From a bacterium (lineage in GTDB: Bacteria; Zixibacteria; MSB-5A5; GN15; FEB-12): a stretch of DNA of 38,214 nucleotides. Made by a program: the position numbers and the translations under genes. Below the pieces are notes generated by a model, which saw only the letters and a list, made by a program, of their open reading frames with translations, was not told the origin of the DNA and searched no databases. Position 1 is the stretch's first letter, and each line of letters opens with the position of its first letter. Of this stretch, positions 17,622 through 27,114 are shown piece after piece. The stretch spans positions 1 through 38,214 of the forward strand of contig JARGFS010000013.1 of NCBI GenBank assembly GCA_029211095.1, given 5' to 3'.

Positions 17622-19168
17622 TGAAACTGGTCAATCGCATAGCTTCGCAGCAAGCTGATCGGGACACTCAGATTCTCCGCGATTCTTACGGCACAGAGAA
17701 AATTCCGGCCAGCTGCGGGGAGAACGGCAAAGAAAGGCTGTCTCGAGAGCAAGCGAATACTGGCTGGAGGTATCGGCTAAGAAGCTTCCTTATTTTTGTG
17801 GCCGGGCCGGTCAGTTCATTACTGCTGGCAGTCTCTCTTATGGCGATAGCCATCCAGTCCCAACAACTGGAGCTGTCCGCAGGGATTGAACTACTTTCAA
17901 TTCTCGTTTTCACCCGGCTCGGTTTTGTATTGCTTCGTCCGGACCGACCGGTACTCAAGACACCAATCATGCACCGGAAGATGAGTCAGGTTGCTGCCGA
18001 AGAATCAATACAGTTCCTGATTCTGGTGACCGCCTGCTGGCTACTGGAGGCGGGCATTCCGCGACTGGCGGCGGTAGCATTCCTTACTGTAAATTTAACG
18101 GCCCAGATGATGCTGTTACAAGTCACCAAGAGCTTACTTAGCCGGGTCCGCTTCACAGGCGAAAATCAGCCGAGTCACAGGTCCAGGAACCGGGCCATAA
18201 TTGTGGGGACCGGAGAGCGCGCCAAAGAGGTTGCCGACCTCATTCTTGATTGTCCGGAGATGGACACTACTCTGACAGGATTTCTGGACTATGGCCCGCG
18301 CCGACTCTGGAGTTACCGGGATCGGCCAATCGTTGGTCACCCTGATGATCTTGAGAGGTTTGCATCCGAAGAGCACCTTGACACGGTGATTCTGGCTGTC
18401 GATCTGGAAGAGATGCAGCAAACCCACGCTCTTTTTGCGACCGCCGAAAAAATGGGAGTGCCTGTCTGTTTCATGCCGGACATCTACCGGGGAACGATCA
18501 GCCGGGCCAGAACTGCCCATCTCAATGGGTTTCCGGCGATAATTTATCGGGCCGTTCCGGAAGGGAAGCTTTCCCAATTGATCAAGAGTTTTATCGATCG
18601 TCTGGGCGCTCTGGTTGGAATAATTCTTGCAGCTCCTCTAATGTTTGCTGCCGCCATGGCCATTAAAGTCGACAGCCGGGGACCTATCCTGTTCAAGCAG
18701 CGGCGCTCCGGACTCAACGGACGAGTATTTGGCTTCCTGAAATTCCGCACCATGTGCATCGATGCCGAACAGCAGAAATCACAACTGGCTGACCTCAACG
18801 AAATGTCCGGTCCGGTCTTCAAAATCAGGCAGGACCCAAGAATCACCAGAGTTGGTCGGTTTCTCCGGAAGTACTCCATAGATGAATTGCCGCAACTGTT
18901 CAATGTTCTTCGGGGGGAGATGTCCCTGGTCGGACCTCGTCCGCCGCTACCGCGAGAAGTTGCCCAGTATGAACCGTGGCAAAGGCGCAAGCTATCGGTA
19001 AAGCCGGGTGTGACCTGCCTGTGGCAGGTGAACGGCCGGAATCAGATAGATTTTGAAGATTGGATGCGTCTTGACCTGGAGTATATAGATAACTGGTCAC
19101 TGCTGTTGGATGCCAGAATACTGGCCCGGACTCTGCCAGCCGTTCTAAAAGGGGATGGCGCCTCATAA
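17621..19168 (+). CDS. Undecaprenyl-phosphate sugar phosphotransferase (WcaJ/WbaP-like)
   Basis: 'RGPILFKQRRSGLNGRVFGFLKFRTM', 'RVGRFLRKYSIDELPQLFNVLRGEMSLVGPRPPLP', 'KPGVTCLWQVNGRN' are hallmark bacterial sugar transferase motifs; TM helices N-terminal. Confidence 0.93.
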   Translation: MKLVNRIASQQADRDTQILRDSYGTEKIPASCGENGKERLSREQANTGWRYRLRSFLIFVAGPVSSLLLAVSLMAIAIQSQQLELSAGIELLSILVFTRLGFVLLRPDRPVLKTPIMHRKMSQVAAEESIQFLILVTACWLLEAGIPRLAAVAFLTVNLTAQMMLLQVTKSLLSRVRFTGENQPSHRSRNRAIIVGTGERAKEVADLILDCPEMDTTLTGFLDYGPRRLWSYRDRPIVGHPDDLERFASEEHLDTVILAVDLEEMQQTHALFATAEKMGVPVCFMPDIYRGTISRARTAHLNGFPAIIYRAVPEGKLSQLIKSFIDRLGALVGIILAAPLMFAAAMAIKVDSRGPILFKQRRSGLNGRVFGFLKFRTMCIDAEQQKSQLADLNEMSGPVFKIRQDPRITRVGRFLRKYSIDELPQLFNVLRGEMSLVGPRPPLPREVAQYEPWQRRKLSVKPGVTCLWQVNGRNQIDFEDWMRLDLEYIDNWSLLLDARILARTLPAVLKGDGAS

Positions 19169-19187
19169 GGTGCAAGAGGCGTATCAA

Positions 19188-20645
19188 ATGATGAACTCCC
19201 GATTATTCAGATCAGCAGTTTGTGCGTTCTGGCTTGTATTGGCAGTCTCGGTTGCGGCCGAAGTGATTCCACTGGGCTCAGAGCAATCAGACTTTGCTCA
19301 TCAACGAATCGATTTTTTGTCCAACTACGCTGGTGAGCAGAGGGACTATCAGCTTGGGCCGTATGAAATCAACTGGCTCGACTCTGACCTGGGAAAGTTC
19401 AAGAGGCTGAGTCTGCCGGACGAGAATCAGGTCGTGACTTTTTTGTCGCTGCAGGAACTGCTCAACGCGGAGCGGGACCATCGCACCGCCTATCTGGAGA
19501 GTTTCCGCGGCGGCTTTGCCACAACTCCGCATCCTGATCTCTATATCTTTGCCGATTTCAGCCTCAGCGAAAGTAAGGCCAATGATCCGGAGTACCGGGG
19601 AAAGAAATGGCGCGGTCTGGCCGGAAGTGTGGAGAATGCCTTTCTTTCATATCGCTCCGGTCGCTTCCACCTGCTGGTTGGGAGGTATGCCTCTTTCTGG
19701 GGGGGATACCGATCTTTACTTTTCTCTCCCAATCTTCCACTCGATGGTTTTGGGTATCGTTATCATTGGGGAAAAATTACCCTGTCGTATCGACTGGCCC
19801 GGCTCAATTCTATTTTTTCCGAAGATGCTACCACCTTTCAGGAGAATCGATACCTGGCCGGGCATCGACTGGACTGGCGCTTGAATGACAAAGTGCGCCT
19901 TGGTCTGTTTGAGACGGTTCTGTTTGGCGGGGTGGGGAGGCAGGTTGAGTTTTTCTATCTTAACCCGATTGTCTCATTTCACGCAGCCCAGATGAATGAG
20001 AATAGTGATGATAATATTCTGATCGGGTTTGATTTCTCTTACGTTCCAACGCCGGGACAAAAACTGTATGGTCAACTTCTGGTCGATGATTTTCAGATTG
20101 AAAACAAGACGGATGGAGACCAGGAACCAGATCAGTACGGCCTCTTGCTGGGGATATTCTCGGGTAAATTACTGAGCGCCGCTGATCTCAGACTGGAATA
20201 TACAAGAGTTACCAACTGGACTTTTAACCAGCAAAAGCCACGCAACCGCTACCTGTTCAACTTGGCGCCGATAGGGAATCTGGCCGGTAATGATTTTGAT
20301 CAGTATCTGCTGGAGATTTCCCGATGGCTGAAACCAAGTTTACTGCTAACTCTTTCAATTAATCATCGTCGCCAGGGGGAAGGAAGGATTCATAACGACT
20401 GGACTTCCCCCTGGCTTCTCGCATCGGAGAGCTATTCAGAAGAATTCCCCAGCGGTCTGGTGGAGAAAAGCCTGAGTCTTTCGTTTAAGGCGAGCGGGTA
20501 TCTGAACCGGCAGCTTTTTTTTAGCTCCGAGATTGGCTGGCAGCATTTCCGGAACTTTGAGAACCAGCCCTCTCAGGAGCGTGATTTCCCATTTGTCACT
20601 TTGACGCTCTCATCCCTGTTTGATTTTGGTTTCTCAGTCGAGTAA
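19188..20645 (+). CDS. Capsule assembly Wzi-like outer-membrane protein
   Basis: Signal peptide after ATG 19188 (AGAGG upstream; better than 19155). 'FHLLVGRYASFWGGYRSLLFSPNLPLDGFGYRYHWGKITLSYRLARLN' and 'EFFYLNPIVSFHAAQMNENSDDNILIGFDFSYVP' are Wzi-like. Confidence 0.78.
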   Translation: MMNSRLFRSAVCAFWLVLAVSVAAEVIPLGSEQSDFAHQRIDFLSNYAGEQRDYQLGPYEINWLDSDLGKFKRLSLPDENQVVTFLSLQELLNAERDHRTAYLESFRGGFATTPHPDLYIFADFSLSESKANDPEYRGKKWRGLAGSVENAFLSYRSGRFHLLVGRYASFWGGYRSLLFSPNLPLDGFGYRYHWGKITLSYRLARLNSIFSEDATTFQENRYLAGHRLDWRLNDKVRLGLFETVLFGGVGRQVEFFYLNPIVSFHAAQMNENSDDNILIGFDFSYVPTPGQKLYGQLLVDDFQIENKTDGDQEPDQYGLLLGIFSGKLLSAADLRLEYTRVTNWTFNQQKPRNRYLFNLAPIGNLAGNDFDQYLLEISRWLKPSLLLTLSINHRRQGEGRIHNDWTSPWLLASESYSEEFPSGLVEKSLSLSFKASGYLNRQLFFSSEIGWQHFRNFENQPSQERDFPFVTLTLSSLFDFGFSVE

Positions 20646-20846
20646 CCGCCAACAATTCCATATCTGCATTCGGTTTCGGCAGTTAGCTGCATAATCAGCC
20701 CCAAATCGTAGATTGCCGCCAGCGTTATATTGGTGTTAATCAATCAGTTATGTGTAATACAAAAAACCGGTGAACCGGTCTGCTTTTTGCATTAACCAGT
20801 CCGGATGAAATAGTAAACTTAGCAAACTGTTCCGGAAAGGAGGCAC

Positions 20847-21494
20847 ATGACCAAGCGCCTATTACTTCTGACCCTGATTCTGACTCTGGTGGCCTGGGTT
20901 GTTGGCTGTGACAAGGAGACAACTACCACCAGTTCCGAATATCGAGAAATCATTGGACAGGGAGCAGACACGGTTTTCCTCTCTGATACCGTTTTGATTG
21001 ATAATCCGAATGGGACCACCGTCTATGATACCACCATTCTCCATGACACAATTTCATTTTCAGATACGGTCATGGTTTATGATACTGTTATCCAGACAGT
21101 TACGCAGGTAGACACGGTCATCAGCCAGACTAACGGCCCCACGGTGCAAGCTGCCTTTTTGGCTATGCAGGCATACACTGATATTGTTGTGATTGAGGAT
21201 ATTACCGCCACGGTCGGTCTGACCGATGGCTGGGTTTTCTACTTGTCAGCCTACATGTCTTATGTTGATAGTCCCGGAACCGGGGTTTATGATCTGGCCG
21301 GATATATTGATTTCTGGGCCCCCGATTTTTCTGATTTCTATGCCTATGAATATGGCTGGCGGATGACCTATATCTCAGGTGATCCGGGGGACCCTAATAA
21401 CTGGCAGGTGGGGGAGATACCGGGAGCTTCGCCAATAGGCAAACCGGGTCTTAATCGGATCGAAAAAAATGATATTCGTGAGGCACTCAGATAG
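20847..21494 (+). CDS. Lipoprotein with hexapeptide DTVxxx repeat region
   Basis: Lipobox VVGC; region DTVFLSDTVLID...DTTILHDTISFSDTVMVYDTVIQ; globular C-terminal part of unknown family. Confidence 0.75.
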   Translation: MTKRLLLLTLILTLVAWVVGCDKETTTTSSEYREIIGQGADTVFLSDTVLIDNPNGTTVYDTTILHDTISFSDTVMVYDTVIQTVTQVDTVISQTNGPTVQAAFLAMQAYTDIVVIEDITATVGLTDGWVFYLSAYMSYVDSPGTGVYDLAGYIDFWAPDFSDFYAYEYGWRMTYISGDPGDPNNWQVGEIPGASPIGKPGLNRIEKNDIREALR

Positions 21495-21538
21495 ACAATG
21501 AGTGTATAAGAGTCAGAAATTACAAACCATGACTTGAA

Positions 21539-21568
21539 GCGTCCGCCGTTTTGGCGGGCGCTTTTTTT
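21539..21568 (+). terminator. Intrinsic terminator after the DTVxxx lipoprotein gene
   Basis: GCGTCCGCC-GTTTT-? stem pairing with GGCGGGCGC followed by seven T. Confidence 0.88.
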
Positions 21569-21674
21569 GTCCGTTTCCTTATTAATCAAAGAACTGATAA
21601 CTCTGCGGATCATTTTGCCGCGGACTCCGTTATACAGATATGATGAAATACAAAATTCTATCCCGGAGACCAAG

Positions 21675-23810
21675 ATGAAGAAAAGGCTGCTTCTGGCGCT
21701 GATTCTATCTTTTCCAATGAATTCATGCAATGGTGACCCAAAAAAAGAACAGGCTGATAACATGTCGGTAGATACAGAGCATAAACACACTAATCATCTG
21801 ATAGATGAAAACTCCCCCTATCTGCTTTCGCATGCCCATAATCCGGTCAACTGGTATCCCTGGGGGGAAGAGGCGCTTGCAAAGGCGAAGGCAGAAGACA
21901 AGCCGATCTTTCTTTCAATCGGCTATGCCGCCTGCCACTGGTGCCATGTAATGGAGCGGGAGTCGTTTGAAAATGAAGAGATCGCGGCTCTGATGAACGA
22001 AAGTTTTGTTTCCATAAAAGTGGACCGGGAACAGCGCCCCGATCTGGATGAGATTTACATGACGTTCACCCAGGCTATAACCGGGCACGGGGGCTGGCCG
22101 ATGTCTGTTTTTCTTACGCCGGAGCTTAAGCCGTTCTATGCCGGGACCTACTTTCCACCGGAAGATCAGTATGGTCGACCCGGATTCAAAAGCCTGCTCA
22201 GTCAGATTCAGCAGGCTTACGCAAGCGATAAGTCCGGGATAATGGAAGCGGCCAAAAAAATGTTTGTGGAGGTCAGCAGCCGAGTCAATAGTGTCAGTGG
22301 CAGCGCAAGTCTGGATAGAAAGGTGATTGGGCGCGGAGCCGAATCGCTAATGCGCGGATTTGATCACACCTATGGCGGCTTTGGACAGGCGCCAAAATTC
22401 CCGCACACCATGGAACTCTCTCTGTTTCTTCGGTATTACAAAGCTGAAAATGATCCGAGGTTTTTGCAGGCCACCGAGCAAGCTCTCAAAGGGATGGCCT
22501 ACGGCGGTATATATGATCATCTCGGCGGAGGATTCGCGCGCTACTCAACCGATGAACGCTGGCTGGTGCCGCATTTTGAGAAGATGATTTATGACAATGC
22601 CCTCTTGGTGCGGACGTATGCCGAAGCATTCCAGATTACCGGCAACGAACTCTACCGAACCACAATCCGGGAGACGCTCGATTTTATGCTCCGGGAGCTG
22701 CACCATTCCAACGGGGGATTCTATTCCGCTTTAGATGCCGACAGCGAAGGGGAGGAAGGAAAATTCTACGTTTGGTCTCAGGAGGAGATAGAGGCTGTGC
22801 TGGGAAAGCAGGAGGCGGCTGCTTTTATCAGATATTATAATGTCTCATCTACGGGGAATTTTGAAGGGTACAACATTCTGCATTTAACCTCAGCTTCCGA
22901 CCAGGTGCGCCAGGAAGCAGGGGATGGTTTTGACAACTATATCGCCGAGTCAAAACGGAAACTGTTTGAAGCGCGGTCAAAGCGTGTCCGACCACTGACC
23001 GATGACAAGATTCTTACTTCGTGGAACGGCCTGGCCTTAACAGCCCTTTGCCGGGGTTATCAGATAACGGGTGACGACAAATATCTGGAAGCGGCTCGCA
23101 AGAACGCATCTTTTGTCTCGGAAACGATGTTTGAAAATAACCGGCTCACGCATTCCTACCGCGAAGGTCGTCGGTCCGAAGGAGAGTTTCTGGAAGACTA
23201 CGGGTATTATCTATACGGCGTGCTGGACCTTTTTGAATCTGACGGGAACAAGGCCTGGCTTGATTTTGCCGTGACGCTGGCCGACCGGGCCGTTGTGCTG
23301 TTTGCCGATGATGACGGAAAACTGTATCTTCGCCCGGACGGAGAGACAGATTTGATTTATCGACCCAAAGAGCAAACCGATGGCGCCCTGCCAAATTCGA
23401 GTTCATATCTGATTCACAGTCTCTTGCGACTCAATCGAATCACAGAAAATCCTGACTACCTTGAGACTGGCCAAAAATTCCTGAGAGCCCTGTCCGGAAC
23501 TATTAATCAGTATCCTTCGGGGATGACTTCGGCACTCTTTGCCCTGGACTATCATCTGGGGGACAAGCTTGAAATTGTCATCATTGGTTCAGGTCCGGAG
23601 AAGCAGGAAATGCTCAATGAGATTTATCGTCGCTATTTGCCAACAAAGATGGTGGCGTTGAGTGACAGCGGCGATGAGTCGGTGTCCCCTCTTTTCAAGG
23701 GACGCAAGGCCAAGAGCGGCGAGGTTGTGGCTTATGTCTGTGTGAACTCTGCCTGTCAATTACCGGTTAATAATGTCCGGGAGCTAAAAGTGCAATTGAG
23801 CAGGCTATAG
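21675..23810 (+). CDS. Thioredoxin-domain protein of the YyaL/DUF255 (SPATA20-like) family, lipoprotein-type N-terminus
   Basis: '[55 protein letters not shown]'. ORF-track ATG at 21534 lies within the upstream terminator; ATG at 21675 gives [18 protein letters not shown]. Confidence 0.93.
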   Translation: MKKRLLLALILSFPMNSCNGDPKKEQADNMSVDTEHKHTNHLIDENSPYLLSHAHNPVNWYPWGEEALAKAKAEDKPIFLSIGYAACHWCHVMERESFENEEIAALMNESFVSIKVDREQRPDLDEIYMTFTQAITGHGGWPMSVFLTPELKPFYAGTYFPPEDQYGRPGFKSLLSQIQQAYASDKSGIMEAAKKMFVEVSSRVNSVSGSASLDRKVIGRGAESLMRGFDHTYGGFGQAPKFPHTMELSLFLRYYKAENDPRFLQATEQALKGMAYGGIYDHLGGGFARYSTDERWLVPHFEKMIYDNALLVRTYAEAFQITGNELYRTTIRETLDFMLRELHHSNGGFYSALDADSEGEEGKFYVWSQEEIEAVLGKQEAAAFIRYYNVSSTGNFEGYNILHLTSASDQVRQEAGDGFDNYIAESKRKLFEARSKRVRPLTDDKILTSWNGLALTALCRGYQITGDDKYLEAARKNASFVSETMFENNRLTHSYREGRRSEGEFLEDYGYYLYGVLDLFESDGNKAWLDFAVTLADRAVVLFADDDGKLYLRPDGETDLIYRPKEQTDGALPNSSSYLIHSLLRLNRITENPDYLETGQKFLRALSGTINQYPSGMTSALFALDYHLGDKLEIVIIGSGPEKQEMLNEIYRRYLPTKMVALSDSGDESVSPLFKGRKAKSGEVVAYVCVNSACQLPVNNVRELKVQLSRL

Positions 23811-23886
23811 AGCGCTTGCGTTCGAGCGGAGCCGGACTTTATCTTAGCGGCAAAATGAAGAACTCAATTACGGGTAGGAGTGATAA

Positions 23887-24306
23887 GTGGGTAGTTTTGA
23901 TGCAAAAATGAAATGGACCGGGGGATTTAAGTTTGAAGGCATTACCGCCTTTGGTCACAAGATAGTAACTGACGGTGCCAAAAAAGCGGGCGGAGAAGAA
24001 GCAGGCTACAAGCCAACGGAACTACTGTTGTATGGGATTGCAGGCTGCACCGGAATTGATGTGGTACGGGTACTGGAAAAGATGCGCCAAAAAGTAACGT
24101 CTATCGATATCGAAATGACCGCACACCACAATGATGAATATCCCAAACCGATCCACACTATCGATATAAAGTACACTTTTGAAGGGGAAAATCTGGACCC
24201 GTCCAAAGTTGAACAGGCGATCAAGCTTTCCGAAGAAAAATACTGTATGGTCAGTCAGACTGTCCAGCAACCGGGCGAAGTTAAGACCAGTTTTGAGATA
24301 TTGTAG
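23887..24306 (+). CDS. OsmC-family protein
   Basis: 139 aa, 'KPTELLLYGIAGCTGIDVVRVLEKMR' and second Cys in 'EEKYCMVSQTV'; GTG start. Confidence 0.9.
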   Translation: MGSFDAKMKWTGGFKFEGITAFGHKIVTDGAKKAGGEEAGYKPTELLLYGIAGCTGIDVVRVLEKMRQKVTSIDIEMTAHHNDEYPKPIHTIDIKYTFEGENLDPSKVEQAIKLSEEKYCMVSQTVQQPGEVKTSFEIL

Positions 24307-24375
24307 AGCCGAACTTTTTTGAATCATTTAATTCCTACTGGCCTCTAATGTAGTAGTGAAAAGGAGAACGAAATT

Positions 24376-24780
24376 ATGAAAGATTTAGTCATGGAATCAC
24401 TGGGACACAAAGTAGAGTCAAACAAATCATTTGAGCAGATATGCGCCGATCTGGAAACAGCCACAACTGAGAACCAGTTTCGGCTGCTGGCCGTTCATGA
24501 TGTTCAGGAGACTCTGGCCGGAAAAGGGTTTGAGCGGGAGCCGCTGAAAATATTTGAACTGTGCAATGCCGGGTTTGCTCATCAGGCCTTGCAGAAACAT
24601 ATTGATGTTGCCATGTTTATGCCCTGCCGAATCACCATCTACCCCGTAGGGGATAAGACAGTGATGACGCTGGCCAAGCCGACTATGATTTCGCAGATGA
24701 TGCCGGGGATTGGTCTGGATGAACTGGCGCAGGATGTTGAGCAGCGGATGATTAAGATAATGGAGACAGCATCAAAGTAG
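24376..24780 (+). CDS. DUF302-family protein
   Basis: 'FEQICADLETATTENQFRLLAVHDVQETLAGKG', 'ELCNAGFAHQALQKHIDVAMFMPCRITIYPVGDKTVMTLAKP'. Confidence 0.85.
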   Translation: MKDLVMESLGHKVESNKSFEQICADLETATTENQFRLLAVHDVQETLAGKGFEREPLKIFELCNAGFAHQALQKHIDVAMFMPCRITIYPVGDKTVMTLAKPTMISQMMPGIGLDELAQDVEQRMIKIMETASK

Positions 24781-24788
24781 GCAGGCCA

Positions 24789-24992
24789 ATGATCAAAAAC
24801 AGATCGATAAAAATTGCCAGCTATATGGTTCTCGGAGGAGTTGCGGGATTTGCTGTCTCATGGCTCTACGGGGCGCTGGGCTCCACTTGACAGATTATGT
24901 GCAATCCGTACATTACATCTGTGTACGGAGCAGTGACCGGTCTGGTTATGGCAATACCGAGTAAGAAGAGGAACGAAGATGCCACTGTTTGA
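24789..24992 (+). CDS. Candidate selenoprotein: DUF6132-like small membrane protein with in-frame TGA (Sec) at codon 34
   Basis: MIKNRSIKIASYMVLGGVAGFAVSWLYGALGST[TGA]QIMCNPYITSVYGAVTGLVMAIPSKKRNEDATV. TGA at 24888-24890; frame stays open and family-like on both sides; ends overlapping the next gene's start by 14 nt. Confidence 0.6.
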
Positions 24993-25191
24993 ATATATAT
25001 GCGCTGATTGCGGCAACGAGTTTGAAGAACTGGTCAGCAGTTCCGAGCAGATAATCAGCTGTCCCAAATGCAACTCGCATAGTGTGGAACGGAAGCTTTC
25101 TGTATTTGCAGCTTCGAGTTCCGGATCATCTTCGTCCATGCCCTTCGGCGCTCCCAGCGCCGGATCATGCGGTAGCGGCGGCTTTACATGA
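24979..25191 (+). CDS. FmdB-family zinc-ribbon protein
   Basis: 'MPLFEYICADCGNEFEELVSSSEQIISCPKCNSHSVERKLSVFA...GSCGSGGFT'. Confidence 0.92.
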   Translation: MPLFEYICADCGNEFEELVSSSEQIISCPKCNSHSVERKLSVFAASSSGSSSSMPFGAPSAGSCGSGGFT

Positions 25192-25205
25192 GGGTAGCAC
25201 CCTGA

Positions 25206-25222
25206 CCCTGCCGTTGGCAGGG
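25206..25222. repeat. Inverted repeat / hairpin downstream of the FmdB gene
   Basis: CCCTGCC-GTT-GGCAGGG, perfect 7-bp arms, no T-run. Confidence 0.7.
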
Positions 25223-25245
25223 CAAAGACAAACTCCAAAACTAAG

Positions 25246-25286
25246 TCATGCTGACTGGCAGTGCCAGTTGGCCCGTCGAAGCATGA
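25246..25286. repeat. Nested inverted repeats
   Basis: Outer TCATGCT (25246-25252)/AGCATGA (25280-25286) enclosing ACTGGCA-G-TGCCAGT (25254-25268). Confidence 0.7.
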
Positions 25287-25325
25287 TTTCTAACATGCTA
25301 AATGCGCGGCAGGTCTCCCGCTTGT

Positions 25326-25413
25326 CCTGAGCTTGTCGAAGGGGCCCGCGCGATCTCAGATTATGCGGTGCATGATTCCTATCCGGAGCGAATCACCCTT
25401 CGACAAGCTCAGG
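25326..25413. repeat. Inverted pair of 18-bp repeats (CCTGAGCTTGTCGAAGGG / CCCTTCGACAAGCTCAGG)
   Basis: 25326-25343 is the exact reverse complement of 25396-25413, 52-nt spacer. Confidence 0.88.
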
Positions 25414-25647
25414 GTGACTTGGGACCGGAGGGATTAGGTCGCCCACGGCTTGCCGCGGACGCCAAGAGAGACGGCTGCTGTTTGAATAGTGCCGCCGCAA
25501 GCGGTGGACAGCTTCTTTGTACCCCACCCAACGAGTCGGTTTATTTTTCACTGACGTCAATCTAAATATTTAACGCACAATGAATGATGAGATACGAATA
25601 CAAAGTTTTTAATTTCGCACCAGAGTCAAAATCCGGATACTTACCAC

Positions 25648-26028
25648 ATGACCAACTTGTTGATTATAGGTCTTGGTGGATTTATTGGCGCCATTGCACG
25701 CTACGGTATCTCCGGGCTGGTTCAAAGCCGCACCGAATCCCTTTTTCCGTATGGCACGCTGGCGGTAAACCTTCTCGGCTGCCTGATGCTGGGCTGTCTG
25801 CTTTACTTCATCGAAGACCGCGCCATGATTTCTATGAACACCCGTCTGTTTCTGACTGTCGGCGTTATGGGGGCGCTAACGACTTTCTCAACCTTTGGGT
25901 ATGAGACAGTGCAGCTCTTTCAGTATCGTGAGTTCGAAATGGCCATGTTGAATATTGCAGGCAATATTATTCTGGGTGTGGGTGGGTTCTGGTTAGGTCG
26001 GATGATTATGCGGGCGATAAACCTATGA
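25648..26028 (+). CDS. crcB: Fluoride efflux transporter CrcB/FluC
   Basis: 'LLIIGLGGFIGAIARYGISGL', 'PYGTLAVNLLGCLMLGCL', 'GVMGALTTFSTFGYETVQLF'. Confidence 0.95.
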   Translation: MTNLLIIGLGGFIGAIARYGISGLVQSRTESLFPYGTLAVNLLGCLMLGCLLYFIEDRAMISMNTRLFLTVGVMGALTTFSTFGYETVQLFQYREFEMAMLNIAGNIILGVGGFWLGRMIMRAINL

Positions 26029-26037
26029 GGTGTGCTT

Positions 26038-26379
26038 ATGAAAATCGAAGGTGACGGAAAGCTCCTCCGGATTCTGGTTGGAGAGAATGATCGTTGGGAG
26101 GGGAAACCGCTCTGGGAAGCAATAATACTGACAGCGCGGGAACTCGGTCTGGCCGGTGCGACCGCTGTTAGAGGGATCGCCGGATATGGAGCTAACAGCC
26201 GGATTCACACTACCAAAGTGCTGCGGTTGTCAGAAGACCTTCCGGTGCTGATTGAGATTGTCGACAAAGCGGAACGAATTGATACAATTATTCCGCACCT
26301 TGATCGGATGGTGGAAGAGGGATTGATCACGACCGAGAAAGCGCATATCATTGCCTACCGGCACAAGACGGAAGAGTAG
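26038..26379 (+). CDS. DUF190-family protein
   Basis: 'LLRILVGENDRWEGKPLWEAIILTARELGLAGATAVRGIAGYGANSRIHT'; adjacent to crcB. Confidence 0.9.
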   Translation: MKIEGDGKLLRILVGENDRWEGKPLWEAIILTARELGLAGATAVRGIAGYGANSRIHTTKVLRLSEDLPVLIEIVDKAERIDTIIPHLDRMVEEGLITTEKAHIIAYRHKTEE

Positions 26380-26411
26380 GATAGAGCCAGTTGAGATAAT
26401 GGAGATTTGAA

Positions 26412-27032
26412 TTGAATACGACATTAAGTTTGGATGAGCTTGCTCGCCATATTTCAGCAAATATTTTGCAGTCTGTTACAGATGATGTGACTTGGATTTT
26501 TCTCGGGTATAAACGGAGACCTAAGCGAGGAAAACTTTTTAGGCGATTTGTCTCGAAAGAGAAGCTGTGGCTTGAAGATTCGATAAAACGGGAATTGTTC
26601 CTTTCAACTTGGATTGAGTATTGGGATATTTTAGGTAATCTCTTGTCTATTGAAGTACACACTAGAATCAATGCATATATACTGGCAATGTTCATTGAAG
26701 AACATCGATCTGTGGGAAGACTGTATAAGTTTTTCCAAATACCCGACGAGACTACTGCCGTGGATTTTGTATGTCAAGGTTTGGTTCAGTATGCTTGTGC
26801 AGACAAACCAGGTCGCACAAAACTGTTTTTGGAACGAATCTCGGATCGTGTAACGAATAGAGCTACACTGGCGAGACTAGTGACAGGGACAGCCAAATAC
26901 TACACTTATTGGCCACAGTCTATCAGGATAGCACTTGAGAATTATGTATCGGAGAGTTCTTTGACCGGAGATATTGAAGTTATCGACCCTCGATTTATTC
27001 GGTTGATTGAACAAGTGAAGTCTACGATTTAA
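26412..27032 (+). CDS. Hypothetical protein, AT-rich orphan
   Basis: 206-aa ORF with TTG start preceded by GGAGA; lower GC than neighbours; no family recognised. Confidence 0.6.
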   Translation: MNTTLSLDELARHISANILQSVTDDVTWIFLGYKRRPKRGKLFRRFVSKEKLWLEDSIKRELFLSTWIEYWDILGNLLSIEVHTRINAYILAMFIEEHRSVGRLYKFFQIPDETTAVDFVCQGLVQYACADKPGRTKLFLERISDRVTNRATLARLVTGTAKYYTYWPQSIRIALENYVSESSLTGDIEVIDPRFIRLIEQVKSTI

Positions 27033-27114
27033 TAATATACTTTCCGTCCCAAACAAGTTTGAGACGGCCACCCGGTAAAAGAGAAGATCAATCAGGGCGA
27101 ATGCGGGAGATGCC

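Noticed and set aside
20766-20788. Possible terminator ACCGG-TGAA-CCGGT with short T-run
   Set aside because: Stem only 5 bp and T-run offset by several nt; too weak to list as a feature.
25302-25565. Plus-strand ORF 87 aa (MRGRSPACPELVEGARAISD...)
   Set aside because: It is translation of the dispersed TGTCCTGAGCTTGTCGAAGG repeat ('PELVEG' type artefact), not a gene.
25566-25647. Fluoride riboswitch expected upstream of crcB
   Set aside because: I could not find the conserved fluoride-riboswitch core (GGNGAUG... with downstream pseudoknot) in this interval.
27046-27069. Hairpin CCGTC-C-CAAA-CAAG-TTTG-A-GACGG after the AT-rich orphan gene
   Set aside because: Stem has a mismatch and no T-run on either strand; terminator role not supportable.
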